Counted from the stretch's first letter, positions 1 through 9,020 are shown. The stretch: DNA of 64,000 nt from Acidithiobacillus sp. HP-2 (GCF_015100155.1 NZ_JACKZA010000001.1:124001-188000), one strand, 5' to 3'. The notes: a model not told the origin generated them from the sequence alone. A program made the numbers and translations.

Positions 1-1995
1 ATCCCGATTGAAAGCATCCAGATCCTGATGGGACAAGTCGAGTAGCGGCAGGGCCAGAGCGACGCGCAGGCGTTGGGTGTTTTCCGGATCGGCAACGGCT
101 TCCAGCCAGAGCAGCAGTTGCTGTGCTTCGGGGCTGTCATATACAGATTGTTTTTCCGCGAGGAAAACACTGCGTACGCGCCGCCGTTGCAGGGCTTCGC
201 GGATACAGGCAGCCTCATGACGGTCACGCACGAGAATGGCGATGTCTCTCCCGCTTACCCGTCGTATTTGTTTAGCGTTTTCCTGGCGAAAACCGGTTTC
301 AGGATCAGCGAGTATCTGGACAATGCATTCTGCTGCCTGTTCGGCGGCATGGTACAAATAATCCGCTTTGTTGAGAGATTCTGCAGCGGACCAGATGGTC
401 AGGGCGGGCCCGGGTTGCCTGTCGAGTTGCCAGTAGGCGTTTTTGCCTTTGGCCTGGACGGGCCAGTAGGGCAAAGGATTGTCTGCACCCGCTTTGGCAT
501 AGGCAAATGCGCCTTCGGATAGTTCTGCTTCGGCTTCGTCATAGAGCGCATTGAGCGCGGCTACCAGTGGCTTGCTGGAGCGGAAATTGGTGTCGAGCTG
601 GTAGTGCCGGCCTGCAGTCAGGCGTCGTGCCTGCAGATAACTCAGGATGTCGGCGCCGCGAAAACGATAAATGGATTGCTTGGGATCACCAATGAGCAGC
701 AGGAGGCGCTCGGGGGTGTTGCTTGCCGTGGCGTAAATGGCGTCGAAAATCCGGTATTGCAGGCTGGAGGTATCCTGAAATTCATCGACCATGGCCACCG
801 GATACTGATTTTGCAGACGGCTTTTGAGTTGTTCGGCCCGGGCCGGATCACCCAGCGCGTCGGCGAGGCGACGTTGATAATCGTGAAAGCTGACCTGATG
901 ATGCATGGCTTTGAGGGTTTCCAGGCGTTGCTGAATCCAGGCGGCAGCATGGCTTTGAATATCATGATGAATTTTTTGGAATTGCGCTTTGGGGGTCTCC
1001 AGTTCGTCAAGAACGGCTTCCAGTATCCGGGCCGAAGACGGTACTTCGATAGTTCGACCTTTGTTGCAGTTTTTCTGGAGGCTGCTGGCGCGGAGTAACT
1101 GACATTTCTCCAGATTGGCGGGCAGGATTTGTTCGGGGCTATCCAGCCAGTCCTGCAAGGCTTCGAAAACCGCTTCCATGGCTTCGGGTTTGTATTTTCC
1201 GCCATTGAGCGGGTTGTCTGCCTTCGGACCATTCAGAATCTGGAGGATGTAGCTACGCAAGTCTGCCTGCTGATCAGACCAACGTTGTTTTAACATTTTA
1301 ATCTGCTGTTGCAGCGCCGTTATGGATTGCGACAGCAGTGCCTGCAGAGGCCGGGAAGGCTGGCCAAAAGTCGCACCATTACCAAGCAACGGAACGATTT
1401 TACTCTGGACCTGATCGGGATCAGCAAACACCGCCAGCACCGGCTCCAGCAGGTGTTCCGGGAGTGGATATATTTCCTGCCGCCAGAAGTCGCGGATGGC
1501 ATCGGCGCGGAGATCATTGTCGTCCTGCAGCAGGCTTTCGCGCAGATCACTGCCGGTCAGAAAGGCGTGTTCGCGCAGGCTGCGTTGGCACCAGGCATCA
1601 ATGGTGAAAATGGCACTTTGGTCCATGGCATCGGCGGCCAGAGATAGTCGCCAGGCGGCATGCTGACGTGCGGCTGGCTCTGCATAGTCCTCTGACAAGG
1701 TCTGCAAAAATGGATCAGCTGGCTGCTGCTCCGGATCACGAAAATACGCGGCAGCCTCCTGCAGACGCTGGCGGATCCGTTCTTTCAGTTCCTGGGTCGC
1801 GGCCCGGGTGAAGGTCATCACCAGAATGTTTTCGGGGAGTAGCGGCATCAGCACGGGCTGACCGACCTGCCCATGACCGAGAATCAGGCGCAGGTACAAT
1901 GCCGCAATGGTCCAGGTTTTTCCGGTGCCAGCACTGGCTTCGATGAGACGACTGCCCCAGAGTGGCATCTCCAGAGGGTTTAGCGCCGTACTCAT
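1..1995 (-). CDS. recB: RecBCD exonuclease V beta subunit RecB, partial (C-terminal part outside window)
   Basis: This is the N-terminal 665 residues of RecB, the 3'-5' helicase and nuclease subunit of RecBCD that processes double-strand ends. The ATG at 1995 overlaps the recC stop (ATGA, 1992-1995), so the two are translationally coupled. Near the N terminus lies the Walker A loop EASAGTGKT, followed by superfamily-1 helicase motifs: a VDEFQDTS Walker B box, GDPKQSIYRFRGAD and LDTNFRSS. The frame stays open to the left edge, so the rest of the helicase and the nuclease domain lie outside, and recD would be expected beyond. Family assignment is firm from the motifs and the recC neighbour. Confidence 0.95.
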   Translation of the reverse strand, partial: MSTALNPLEMPLWGSRLIEASAGTGKTWTIAALYLRLILGHGQVGQPVLMPLLPENILVMTFTRAATQELKERIRQRLQEAAAYFRDPEQQPADPFLQTLSEDYAEPAARQHAAWRLSLAADAMDQSAIFTIDAWCQRSLREHAFLTGSDLRESLLQDDNDLRADAIRDFWRQEIYPLPEHLLEPVLAVFADPDQVQSKIVPLLGNGATFGQPSRPLQALLSQSITALQQQIKMLKQRWSDQQADLRSYILQILNGPKADNPLNGGKYKPEAMEAVFEALQDWLDSPEQILPANLEKCQLLRASSLQKNCNKGRTIEVPSSARILEAVLDELETPKAQFQKIHHDIQSHAAAWIQQRLETLKAMHHQVSFHDYQRRLADALGDPARAEQLKSRLQNQYPVAMVDEFQDTSSLQYRIFDAIYATASNTPERLLLLIGDPKQSIYRFRGADILSYLQARRLTAGRHYQLDTNFRSSKPLVAALNALYDEAEAELSEGAFAYAKAGADNPLPYWPVQAKGKNAYWQLDRQPGPALTIWSAAESLNKADYLYHAAEQAAECIVQILADPETGFRQENAKQIRRVSGRDIAILVRDRHEAACIREALQRRRVRSVFLAEKQSVYDSPEAQQLLLWLEAVADPENTQRLRVALALPLLDLSHQDLDAFNRD

Positions 1996-4900
1996 GCGTG
2001 TGGCTCCACTTCCAGTTTTCCCAGCCAGTCGGCAAAGGGCCGGTACAGGGCTTCGGCATATTCCTGAAAGCCCCACTGGCGAGGCCCACAGCGCTGGCTG
2101 CTCAGGCGGGCAAAATCCGGATAGTCCCGGGCCAGGCCGGGGTAACGCTGTACTTCTCCGTCGCTATGCTGATTCCCTTCATAGATTGCAGCGGGGTTGG
2201 CGTTGTGGAATGCGGCCACTGCTGTTTTCAGGGTGACGGGCAGGGGCTGGAGGAGGCTTTCTCCCCAGAAATCCAGCAGTTCTTTGAGAATGTCGGAGGC
2301 ATTTGCAATGGGCTGGGTGCTGTGGATCACGGCATCCTTGCCCAGCACAATGGCGCGGCTGGCAATACCCAAATCTGCGGCCAATAATTGCTGTATCCAA
2401 ATATCCGCCATTTTGTCAGCCTGAATCTGGTTTTTATCATTGAGCAGGCGACTGGCACGGCACTGCAGAAAAGCCCGATGCTGGTCGGCATCCAGATACA
2501 AAGGCGGCAGCCAGTCATCCAGCAACACATGCCCCGCTTCATGATAAAGCGCATGGCGTTGATGGTCGGGCTGCCAGCTTTGCATCAGGGTTTGCCAGAC
2601 GCTGAGAATGGGCACGGCGCTGCTGCGCAAGGTTTCCGCCTGCCGCTGTCCCAGAATCCCGAAGGCATATTGACCACTGCGCAATTGTGCGGCGATTTTT
2701 TGCGTCACAATGGGCAGCAGATTTTCCGTCGATTCCACAGTTGTTGCCGCTTCCAGTACGTCGTTAAGCAGACTGTATTGATCCAGTCCATTCAGGACAA
2801 AAGTTTCATTGTCTTCGCTGTCAGCCGGCGCATCCCCAAAAAATGTATCGAGACGCTGCCGGTAAAAGGCGCGTGCCGGACAACGGAAAAATTCGATGAA
2901 ATCTCTCAGGGTTCTGGTCGCTGTTTCCGGAACGGCAAGTGCCGGAACGGGCTGGGCCAGATCAGATCGGGCTTCTTCTTCCGGATCAGGGAACCATTCG
3001 CGCGCCCATGTGCGGTATTTTTGTGGATGCTCCAGATATTTCCGGCTGAAAGCCTGCAGCGGGTGTTCCCGGGTGATGCGGCGGAGCACGCGGTTTTTTT
3101 CGGGCGCGGGGTCGTCGGCGGGATATTTATCCGGCCAGCCCGTGGCGATGGCATCGCGCAACTGGCTGATCATTAAGGCGGGCTGACGCAGCTGGTTATT
3201 GCGCGGGTCCCGACCCGTCCAGCTGATATACAGGATTTGCCGTGCCGCCAACAGAGCTTCCAGCATCAGGTAATGATCATCATCCCGGCGTGAGCGGTCA
3301 CCCGGACGACTCATGCCCGCCAGGGCCATCAAATCATAATCCGGGCGCGGATTGCGACGCGGATAGTCCTCCTCGTTCATGCCCAACAGGCAGATCATGG
3401 CGAAGGGAACCGCCCGCATGGGTAGCAAGGTGCAGAAGGTGACTCCACCACCGAGAAAATGGCGATGTAATTCCGGCAGGTTGAGCATGTCCAGCCAGTT
3501 GGCGCGAAATACTGCCAGGGGCAGGTCTTCGGCAAAATCCGCCAGGGCACAATCTTCCAGCCACTGCTGCAGGGCGGCGTCCAGTTGTTGCATGATTTCA
3601 GCGTCATCTGCGTCTTCGGCACTGAAAAAATCGGCGAGCAACTGCCGGGCCGCTTCAGCCCAGGCCTGCGGACTCCGCGCCGTGCTCAGAGCGTGTTGCC
3701 AGTTTTCCAGACGTTCCAGCATCTGATTGAGAGGACCCAGCAGTGCTGCGTCGAGCCCCCCGGCCTCGCCGTAGGCCTCGATATGGGCGAAGTGACTGTC
3801 ATGGCCATTGGCATAACCGAGATTCAGCCGCTGCAGGGCAAAAGCGCCGGTATTTTGCGCGCCGCAGTAGGACATACCCAATGCGTGGCGATGTTCTGCC
3901 GATAAACCCCAGCGCCACCCGGATTCTTCAAGCCAGGATTCGAGCAGGGGCAGATCACCGGTTTCCAAGCCAAAACGTCGACGGAAGGCCGGGCAATGCA
4001 GCAGATCACGGATTTCACTTTGCTGACAGCGCTGTTCCGGTAATTGCAGCAACCAGTCCAGTGCCTGCAGCAGGGGAGATTCTTCGCGCGCCTGCAAATC
4101 CACAATATGGTAGGGAATATAGCGTGCATCTTCGCGGTCGTACTGATCAAAAGTGGCGCGAATCAGCGGCGCAAAGCGGCTGATTTCCGGGACCATCACA
4201 ATGATATCCCGAGGCTGCATGGAACCGGTGGCGAGATGGTCCAGTAGCTGGTCATGGAGAACCTGCAACTCGCGCAGGGCGCTGTGGGCGACGTGAAAAA
4301 CAATGGAACGGTCGGTTTCGCAGACTGGCTGACAGTGTTCCGGAGTAATGACTTCCTGCTCGCGGATCAGTACCTGCAGTTGTCTGAGCAGGGTCTCGCC
4401 CCAGTCTTCGCTAAACAGGTCAATACGCGGGATGGCCAGCGCGCTTTGTCTGGCCCGGGTATCATCCCATTGCTCCAGCATGTTCAGAAAATCCCGACCC
4501 TGGCGACCCCATTGGGCGAGTAACACATTACATTCACTGTGCAGATTTTCGGGCGCTATCTGGCTGAGGTCCCGATCCTGGCGCAAGGGCTGGCGGCGGC
4601 GTTCGCGGCGGAGCAGTTCCCGTCCTGAAATGATGTCTCCCCAATAAAAGCGGCAGGGATTAGGTACCGCGAGAATCACCTGCACGCTTTGCCCCAGTGC
4701 AGCCAGGGCGCTCAGGCTTTGTTCGGGCAGTGTGGCCGCCCCGAACAGGACGACCCGGCGGGGCAGGGTCGGACGCGGTGTTGCTCCGTTTATCATGGCC
4801 TTTATGAAAGCCTGGTGCACTTCGGCCCGGCCCATGACGGCGCTTTTATTCTGTAGCAGCAGATCCTGCTGGACAGCCTGCCAGAGTCGAGACTGCCAAC

Positions 4901-5453
4901 GCTGATCTGCCGGTATGCTGGCGGTTTGTCCCTGCGCGTTGCGCAACGTCTCCCGGCCCTCAGCCCAGTCCTGCAGCCAGTCACTGCGATAAACCTGATA
5001 TTGGTCGAAAAGATCGGCAATTTGCGCGGCCATCTGCCAGCGGCGTTCCATGGCAGTGCTGCCGTTGCCGTTGAGATAATGCTGCAGGGGGGCAAAATCA
5101 TGGGTGGATAGCAGCTGCGGAAGCAGCCGTATCAGTCGCCAGGTAAGTGCCTGTTTATCAAGAGGAGAACGGCTGGCGACCTGCTCCCGGCCCAGTACCC
5201 TGGCGTAACTGTCCCAGAGAAAACGTCCCGGCAGCATGACCTTGACGGCCGCACAAATCCCCTCGTGCTCTGCCAGGGTCCACTGCAGCCATTCGGCAAT
5301 GCCGTTACTCTGGACCAGAAAAATTTCTTCTTCGAGAGGCTGCAGCGGGTGATTGCGCAGCCATTCGAGGACGGCATCACGAAGCCATTCCAGGCGGTCG
5401 CCCTGGAGGACAATAAAACCGGGCTCCAGGGAGCCGGCCAATGTTTCAGTCAT
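1992..5453 (-). CDS. recC: RecBCD exonuclease V gamma subunit RecC
   Basis: RecC is the Chi-recognition and scaffold subunit of RecBCD. The roughly 1153-residue length is close to the E. coli protein (about 1120). The N-terminal region (IFLVQSNGIAEWLQWTLAEH, then a GRFLWDSYARVL block) matches the start of the inactivated helicase domain of RecC. I chose the ATG at 5453 because GGA lies about 7 nt upstream; an in-frame ATG at 5471 has no ribosome binding site. Either start overlaps the end of the DUF2063 gene upstream, and the stop overlaps the recB start. This places DNA repair genes in the same transcriptional unit as the bufferin-like cluster. Confidence 0.94.
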   Translation of the reverse strand: MTETLAGSLEPGFIVLQGDRLEWLRDAVLEWLRNHPLQPLEEEIFLVQSNGIAEWLQWTLAEHEGICAAVKVMLPGRFLWDSYARVLGREQVASRSPLDKQALTWRLIRLLPQLLSTHDFAPLQHYLNGNGSTAMERRWQMAAQIADLFDQYQVYRSDWLQDWAEGRETLRNAQGQTASIPADQRWQSRLWQAVQQDLLLQNKSAVMGRAEVHQAFIKAMINGATPRPTLPRRVVLFGAATLPEQSLSALAALGQSVQVILAVPNPCRFYWGDIISGRELLRRERRRQPLRQDRDLSQIAPENLHSECNVLLAQWGRQGRDFLNMLEQWDDTRARQSALAIPRIDLFSEDWGETLLRQLQVLIREQEVITPEHCQPVCETDRSIVFHVAHSALRELQVLHDQLLDHLATGSMQPRDIIVMVPEISRFAPLIRATFDQYDREDARYIPYHIVDLQAREESPLLQALDWLLQLPEQRCQQSEIRDLLHCPAFRRRFGLETGDLPLLESWLEESGWRWGLSAEHRHALGMSYCGAQNTGAFALQRLNLGYANGHDSHFAHIEAYGEAGGLDAALLGPLNQMLERLENWQHALSTARSPQAWAEAARQLLADFFSAEDADDAEIMQQLDAALQQWLEDCALADFAEDLPLAVFRANWLDMLNLPELHRHFLGGGVTFCTLLPMRAVPFAMICLLGMNEEDYPRRNPRPDYDLMALAGMSRPGDRSRRDDDHYLMLEALLAARQILYISWTGRDPRNNQLRQPALMISQLRDAIATGWPDKYPADDPAPEKNRVLRRITREHPLQAFSRKYLEHPQKYRTWAREWFPDPEEEARSDLAQPVPALAVPETATRTLRDFIEFFRCPARAFYRQRLDTFFGDAPADSEDNETFVLNGLDQYSLLNDVLEAATTVESTENLLPIVTQKIAAQLRSGQYAFGILGQRQAETLRSSAVPILSVWQTLMQSWQPDHQRHALYHEAGHVLLDDWLPPLYLDADQHRAFLQCRASRLLNDKNQIQADKMADIWIQQLLAADLGIASRAIVLGKDAVIHSTQPIANASDILKELLDFWGESLLQPLPVTLKTAVAAFHNANPAAIYEGNQHSDGEVQRYPGLARDYPDFARLSSQRCGPRQWGFQEYAEALYRPFADWLGKLEVEPHA

Positions 5454-6252
5454 GTAAGGTCCGGCAGTCATTGCTGTTCACAAAGTCTATCATCTGCAGA
5501 TCCAGCATCTGGCGCAGGAGCCCCTGCATTTGCTCGGCAACTGTTTGGGCATTCCCGTCAATCTTCCCGTGGTCTTGCCAATGCTGGAAGATGGCGCTTC
5601 CAGATTGCGGGTCTGCATCCAGACTGACCAGTATTTGCAGGCTCAAGGCATCAGGCTCCAGCATCTGGACAGCGTCGACCCGATCCCGATAAAGGTACAG
5701 GGAAACCGGATTCGGGTCGAGAACGGGGGCTGCGGAGAATGTTGGCCGCAATATCAGTTGCTGGACAGGATAGGCATACTGAACCAGCGCATGAACCGCG
5801 TTCAGCCGTAGCGGGGTGGTCCAGGGATCCTGCGCTGCTGATCCACTGTGCTCGGGGAGTGTGTCGGTCTGGGCAACACCCAGAGCCAGTTCCAGCCATT
5901 CCAGGTGCGCCAGTTCCAGAGCATAAGGCAGATCCTGCTGAAGACGTTGCGGATTTTGGCTCAGATAGGCCATAAATTCATCGGGAATCTGGCGAAAAAA
6001 CGGACTGCGACAGGCGTGTTCAGCAATGAACGCATCTCGCCAGCGCACATATTGGTCTTCACCCAGACAGCGAATCCACAGAGGAAAACAGGCACGCAGG
6101 GCAGCATCAAAATTACCCACCAGCAGTTCCCGGTAAAGATCTACCGCCTGGGCATCCATAAAGACTGGACGGGGTTGCTTGACCGGATTGCGCAGATGGG
6201 CAGTCAGTATCCTGAGCCGGTCCGGTTCATTGGCCGTATCAGAAATCTGCAT
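5446..6252 (-). CDS. bufC: DUF2063 (BufC/HvfC-type) partner protein of the MNIO enzyme
   Basis: This 268-residue protein has the DUF2063 layout of BufC/HvfC, which helps the DUF692/MNIO enzyme bind or present its precursor peptide. Recognisable in the N-terminal domain are the DLYRELLVGNFDAALRACFP block and the following EHACRSPFFRQIPDEF and LAHLEW elements. The ATG at 6252 is preferred over an in-frame start at 6417 because the extra 55 residues would be antisense to the bufB end and are low quality. It overlaps bufB by 14 nt and recC by 8 nt, implying coupled translation. The C-terminal domain is less conserved. Function is inferred from the family and the bufA-bufB-bufC order. Confidence 0.88.
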   Translation of the reverse strand: MQISDTANEPDRLRILTAHLRNPVKQPRPVFMDAQAVDLYRELLVGNFDAALRACFPLWIRCLGEDQYVRWRDAFIAEHACRSPFFRQIPDEFMAYLSQNPQRLQQDLPYALELAHLEWLELALGVAQTDTLPEHSGSAAQDPWTTPLRLNAVHALVQYAYPVQQLILRPTFSAAPVLDPNPVSLYLYRDRVDAVQMLEPDALSLQILVSLDADPQSGSAIFQHWQDHGKIDGNAQTVAEQMQGLLRQMLDLQMIDFVNSNDCRTLHD

Positions 6253-7087
6253 GAGCTGCTGTTTGCTGTGCAATTTTTCGGGCCTCGCGCAATAAATCCG
6301 CCAGGGGCGGGATCTGGTTATCCCATTCCAGCAGAGTGGGCTTGGGGCCAAATTTCTCCCGACTGTGTTGCAGCAGTTTCCATACGGCAGGGTCCACAGC
6401 AGCATCGTGGGTATCAATCAGCCAGCCGTTCACATGCTGCTGGTGTCCGGCAATGTGTTGATAAACGATGCGTTCTGCGGGCAAACACTGCATAAATTCC
6501 AGAGCATCGTAGTGATGGTTGCAACTGTTCACATACAGGTTGTTGAGGTCCAATAACAGGTTGCAGCCGGATTTTGCCAGCAGCCCCAAAAGAAAGTCCT
6601 GCTCGCTCATGGTGCTGTGTGTGTAATCACCATAGTAGGCCGTGTTTTCGATAATCAAGGGCATTTTCAGGAAATCCTGGACCTGCATCACCCGCTGCGC
6701 GACATATTCCAGCATTTCTTCCGTCAGCGGCAGGGGCAATAAATCGTAAAGTTGACCCCGGTCGGAGCAAAAAGCCAGGTGCTCGCTGTAGTGCTGAATG
6801 CCGTGCTCTTGCATGAAGTCGCCCACGGCTTCCAGGAGATCCATATCGAGCGGTTCCGGCCCGCCGATGGATAGGGAAAGACCGTGACAAATAAAAGGAT
6901 ATCTATCCGTCAACTGACGGAGCTGCTGTTCCGGGCGGCCGCCAAAGCCAATCCAGTTTTCCGGAGCCAGTTCAAAAAAACGGATATCACTCTGGGCAAG
7001 GGCCAGTAAGTCGTCCAGAAACTCCCTGCGCAGGCCAAGGCCAATGGCATTTTCAGGCAGGTTGGCGGCGGCATGTGCTCCCGTCAT
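6239..7087 (-). CDS. bufB: DUF692 / MNIO family multinuclear iron oxidative enzyme
   Basis: BufB/HvfB enzymes are TIM-barrel multinuclear non-haem iron oxygenases that modify cysteines of a co-encoded precursor, for example to thiooxazole or oxazolone/thioamide. The 282 residues are typical for DUF692. The sequence shows GLGLRREF near residue 17, FFELAPENWIG near 38, HGLSLSIGG near 68, HYSEHLAFCSDRG near 99, LIIENTAYYG near 145, LLLDLNNLYVNS near 177 and HIAGHQQHVNGWLIDTHDAAV near 212-232. The His, Glu and Asp in these blocks are the family's expected metal ligands. The start codon lies within a 12-bp inverted repeat (7081-7141). It follows bufA and overlaps bufC. Confidence 0.93.
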   Translation of the reverse strand: MTGAHAAANLPENAIGLGLRREFLDDLLALAQSDIRFFELAPENWIGFGGRPEQQLRQLTDRYPFICHGLSLSIGGPEPLDMDLLEAVGDFMQEHGIQHYSEHLAFCSDRGQLYDLLPLPLTEEMLEYVAQRVMQVQDFLKMPLIIENTAYYGDYTHSTMSEQDFLLGLLAKSGCNLLLDLNNLYVNSCNHHYDALEFMQCLPAERIVYQHIAGHQQHVNGWLIDTHDAAVDPAVWKLLQHSREKFGPKPTLLEWDNQIPPLADLLREARKIAQQTAAHADF

Positions 7088-7141
7088 TTATGCGGCTTCG
7101 GGCAGCGCTGAGTGGGCTGACGCGGGCTTCATAAATGACGG
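7081..7141 (-). promoter_or_regulatory. Intercistronic hairpin burying the bufB start codon
   Basis: The arms at 7081-7092 and 7130-7141 are perfect 12-bp reverse complements (CCGTCATTTATG / CATAAATGACGG) around a 37-nt loop. In the minus-strand mRNA the 3' arm contains the bufB ATG (7087-7085), and no clear Shine-Dalgarno sequence precedes it. The structure lies between the bufA stop and the bufB start. It could lower enzyme translation relative to the precursor or act as a processing or attenuation site. The repeat is seen directly; the role is inference. Confidence 0.6.
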
Positions 7142-7152
7142 AAGCGGTGTAA

Positions 7153-7497
7153 TCAGGAATGCATGGCCGACATGTGCATTTTTTCCATGGTTTTTTTGCC
7201 GCATTTTCCGTCATGGGCCTTGATGGCGGCTTTACTGACGCAATGTGCCTCCTTCGCCTTGGCGTTATTGGAAGCTTTGGGGGCCATCTTGTTCATGCCT
7301 TTTGAGCAATTGCCTTCCTGTTGACCTTTGCCCATCATCTGCGAGCAATTCCCTTCATTTTTGGCGCTACTGCCCATCATGGCAACTGGCTGCAGAGTTG
7401 CCATGCCCGTGGTAGCGGCAATGGCGGTTGCCGGCAATGCCGCCATGGACAAAGCAAAAGCGGAACCGAGCGCAACAGAAACATAGGTTTTTTTCAT
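7153..7497 (-). CDS. bufA: Bufferin/HvfA-like RiPP precursor, putative copper-binding secreted peptide
   Basis: This is a 114-residue precursor with a Sec-type signal peptide (residues 1 to about 27, AIA at 25-27). The mature part holds four cysteines at 51, 64, 86 and 99. Three lie in related motifs: EGNCS at 48-52 and 61-65, and DGKCG at 96-100; the fourth is in AHCVS. The tail is Met/His-rich (MEKMHMSAMHS). This resembles the DUF2282/HvfA precursors whose Cys residues are modified by MNIO enzymes to bind copper, but EGNCS differs from the common EGKCG. The ATG at 7497 follows GAGGATTTGTC. It is followed by bufB and bufC; no DoxX-type bufD gene is seen. The core modification is inferred. 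Confidence 0.85.
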   Translation of the reverse strand: MKKTYVSVALGSAFALSMAALPATAIAATTGMATLQPVAMMGSSAKNEGNCSQMMGKGQQEGNCSKGMNKMAPKASNNAKAKEAHCVSKAAIKAHDGKCGKKTMEKMHMSAMHS

Positions 7498-7575
7498 GAC
7501 AAATCCTCAACAAAGTGGGTTTTTAGGGAGCAGGCCATGGTGACGCCCACCCGCAGTTTGACTAAGAGCAATCTC

Positions 7576-7983
7576 TCACAGCACATGAAATCCTGCAACT
7601 TTATGGTGAATAAAGGTAATCTGAATCAGAACCTGCTGGCCGTTAGCCATGGTCAGGCGCCATATTCCGCTCCGGTATTTTCCTTCGTTCAGGGTGGTCA
7701 CATAATTCGCCGTCCAGTGTTTTTGCAGGTCCAATTTTTCATCAAGCCGGGCCGCCATTTCCTTAAAGCTTTGCGCTGAGGCTGCGGTCGTGAACTGGGT
7801 ATCTGCATTTTCTGTCCAAAGATTGAAATCCTTGTGAACCAGGGCTGTCATCAGACGATCAAATTGTTTCTGGCTATGGTCCGGCGCCGAAATGCTGCAG
7901 TCGCCGGAACCTGCCGCCCATGCACTTTGAAAGATAAACGGCGAGGTGCTGCACAGTAATATCAGTAAAGCTCTTTTCAGCAT
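7576..7983 (-). CDS. Hypothetical secreted protein
   Basis: This 135-residue protein has a signal peptide (hydrophobic residues 5-20, Ala-rich end SAWAAG near 20-25) and is probably periplasmic. The mature part contains one cysteine (GDCS) and an alpha-then-beta pattern reminiscent of small NTF2-like proteins, but I recognise no family. The ATG at 7983 is chosen because AAGGA lies just upstream and the signal peptide starts there; the longer frame to 8115 would run into the lipoprotein gene. It sits 31 nt after that gene and 78 nt before bufA, so it may be co-transcribed with the bufferin cluster. No function is proposed. Confidence 0.75.
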   Translation of the reverse strand: MLKRALLILLCSTSPFIFQSAWAAGSGDCSISAPDHSQKQFDRLMTALVHKDFNLWTENADTQFTTAASAQSFKEMAARLDEKLDLQKHWTANYVTTLNEGKYRSGIWRLTMANGQQVLIQITFIHHKVAGFHVL

Positions 7984-8014
7984 CCTGTTTTCCTTTATGT
8001 TACAAAGAAGAGGC

Positions 8015-8560
8015 TTACCACCGACCCCGAGGCCAATATCCCCAACCGGGTCCGTACCATCCGGGAAAGAAACCAAAGCCGGTGCCAACAAAAACCTGTT
8101 GCTCCACCTGTGCACGGGGCGGTTCTATAGGCCACAAATACACGGTACTCGCTGCCAGTTTGGGATAGGTATAACTGAATTGACCCACATCATGGTGCTC
8201 AGTGCCGGTAATCATTCCGATAAAAGTGACCTCACGGTCGGGTCGATAAAGCATGGGATCATAAAAACCGGGTGCACAGGCCACAAAGCGGCCAATATGC
8301 GCCTCACCTTCTTCCGACTGGGGCCTGCCATTATTATGCAGGGGCTCACCCAGCACGGTGAAGCAGGTTTGTTGGGTTTCAGGTCGGGTTTCAATGATTT
8401 TCCCACCCCAGCGCACCTGATGACCATTGTAGTTACCGCTTTGGGCGGCGGCAGGGGTAATATTCGGAAAAGTACCGCTGACCGGAGTGACCGTGGCGCA
8501 ACCGGAAAGGCAGGCGGCACTGATCAGGGTGGTCCAGAAAGCCAGGCGTTGCTTCGTCAT
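8015..8560 (-). CDS. slp: Slp family outer membrane lipoprotein
   Basis: A 181-residue lipoprotein related to E. coli Slp (starvation/acid-inducible). It has a lipoprotein signal peptide with the lipobox LSGC near residue 18. The body carries the family blocks VRWGGKIIETRPETQQTCF and FYDPMLYRPDREVTF. The C terminus is rich in Gly, Trp and Pro (FFPGWYGPGWGYW). The ATG at 8560 has GGAG upstream and gives a clean lipoprotein signal; a TTG at 8575 in the same frame is less likely. Slp proteins are linked to outer membrane stability under acid or stationary stress, which suits an acidophile. The precise role here is unknown. Confidence 0.85.
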   Translation of the reverse strand: MTKQRLAFWTTLISAACLSGCATVTPVSGTFPNITPAAAQSGNYNGHQVRWGGKIIETRPETQQTCFTVLGEPLHNNGRPQSEEGEAHIGRFVACAPGFYDPMLYRPDREVTFIGMITGTEHHDVGQFSYTYPKLAASTVYLWPIEPPRAQVEQQVFVGTGFGFFPGWYGPGWGYWPRGRW

Positions 8561-8651
8561 GATTTTGCTCCGCAAAAATGAGACTGACCCGCATATTGAC
8601 CGACACGATCCTGGATTGGTTCAAAGCCAGTCCAAGCCCTTGAATTTTAGC

Positions 8652-9020
8652 TTAACGGGAAGTTCCCGGTCTACCGTCATGGGTTTTGCTCCGACTCCCC
8701 CAGTAGCTGACAGCAAACAGAATGACAGCCATGACCAGTTCCTGCGCAGCCGGGATCAGCCATCCTCTGGGCCAGGACTGAAACAAAACCATGGCAATGG
8801 TCAGCACACCGAGGAGAATCATGACTCCGGCCAGTCGTGACAACACCATAAACACATTTTTAGCGGTGAATACGCCGATGCCGCGATGAACGCCGATTCC
8901 GCGCAGAAAGCTGTCCAGTTTTTGCGGTGAAATCAGATAAACCAGTGCCAGGACCAGAAAGGCAAGGATGCCCAGTGCAATGATGACTCCAATGATACTC
9001 ATGATATTGACCATGGGCAT
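8652..9020 (-). CDS. Small hypothetical membrane protein
   Basis: A 122-residue protein with three predicted transmembrane segments: residues about 7-31 (rich in Ile, Leu and Ala), about 55-80 and about 90-110. The C-terminal tail is basic and polar. The ATG at 9020 is favoured by a strong GGAGGAG 6-7 nt upstream. It is the first gene of the minus-strand series leading to the lipoprotein and bufferin cluster, with a 91-nt gap to slp. I do not recognise a family and propose no function beyond an inner membrane location. Confidence 0.7.
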   Translation of the reverse strand: MPMVNIMSIIGVIIALGILAFLVLALVYLISPQKLDSFLRGIGVHRGIGVFTAKNVFMVLSRLAGVMILLGVLTIAMVLFQSWPRGWLIPAAQELVMAVILFAVSYWGSRSKTHDGRPGTSR

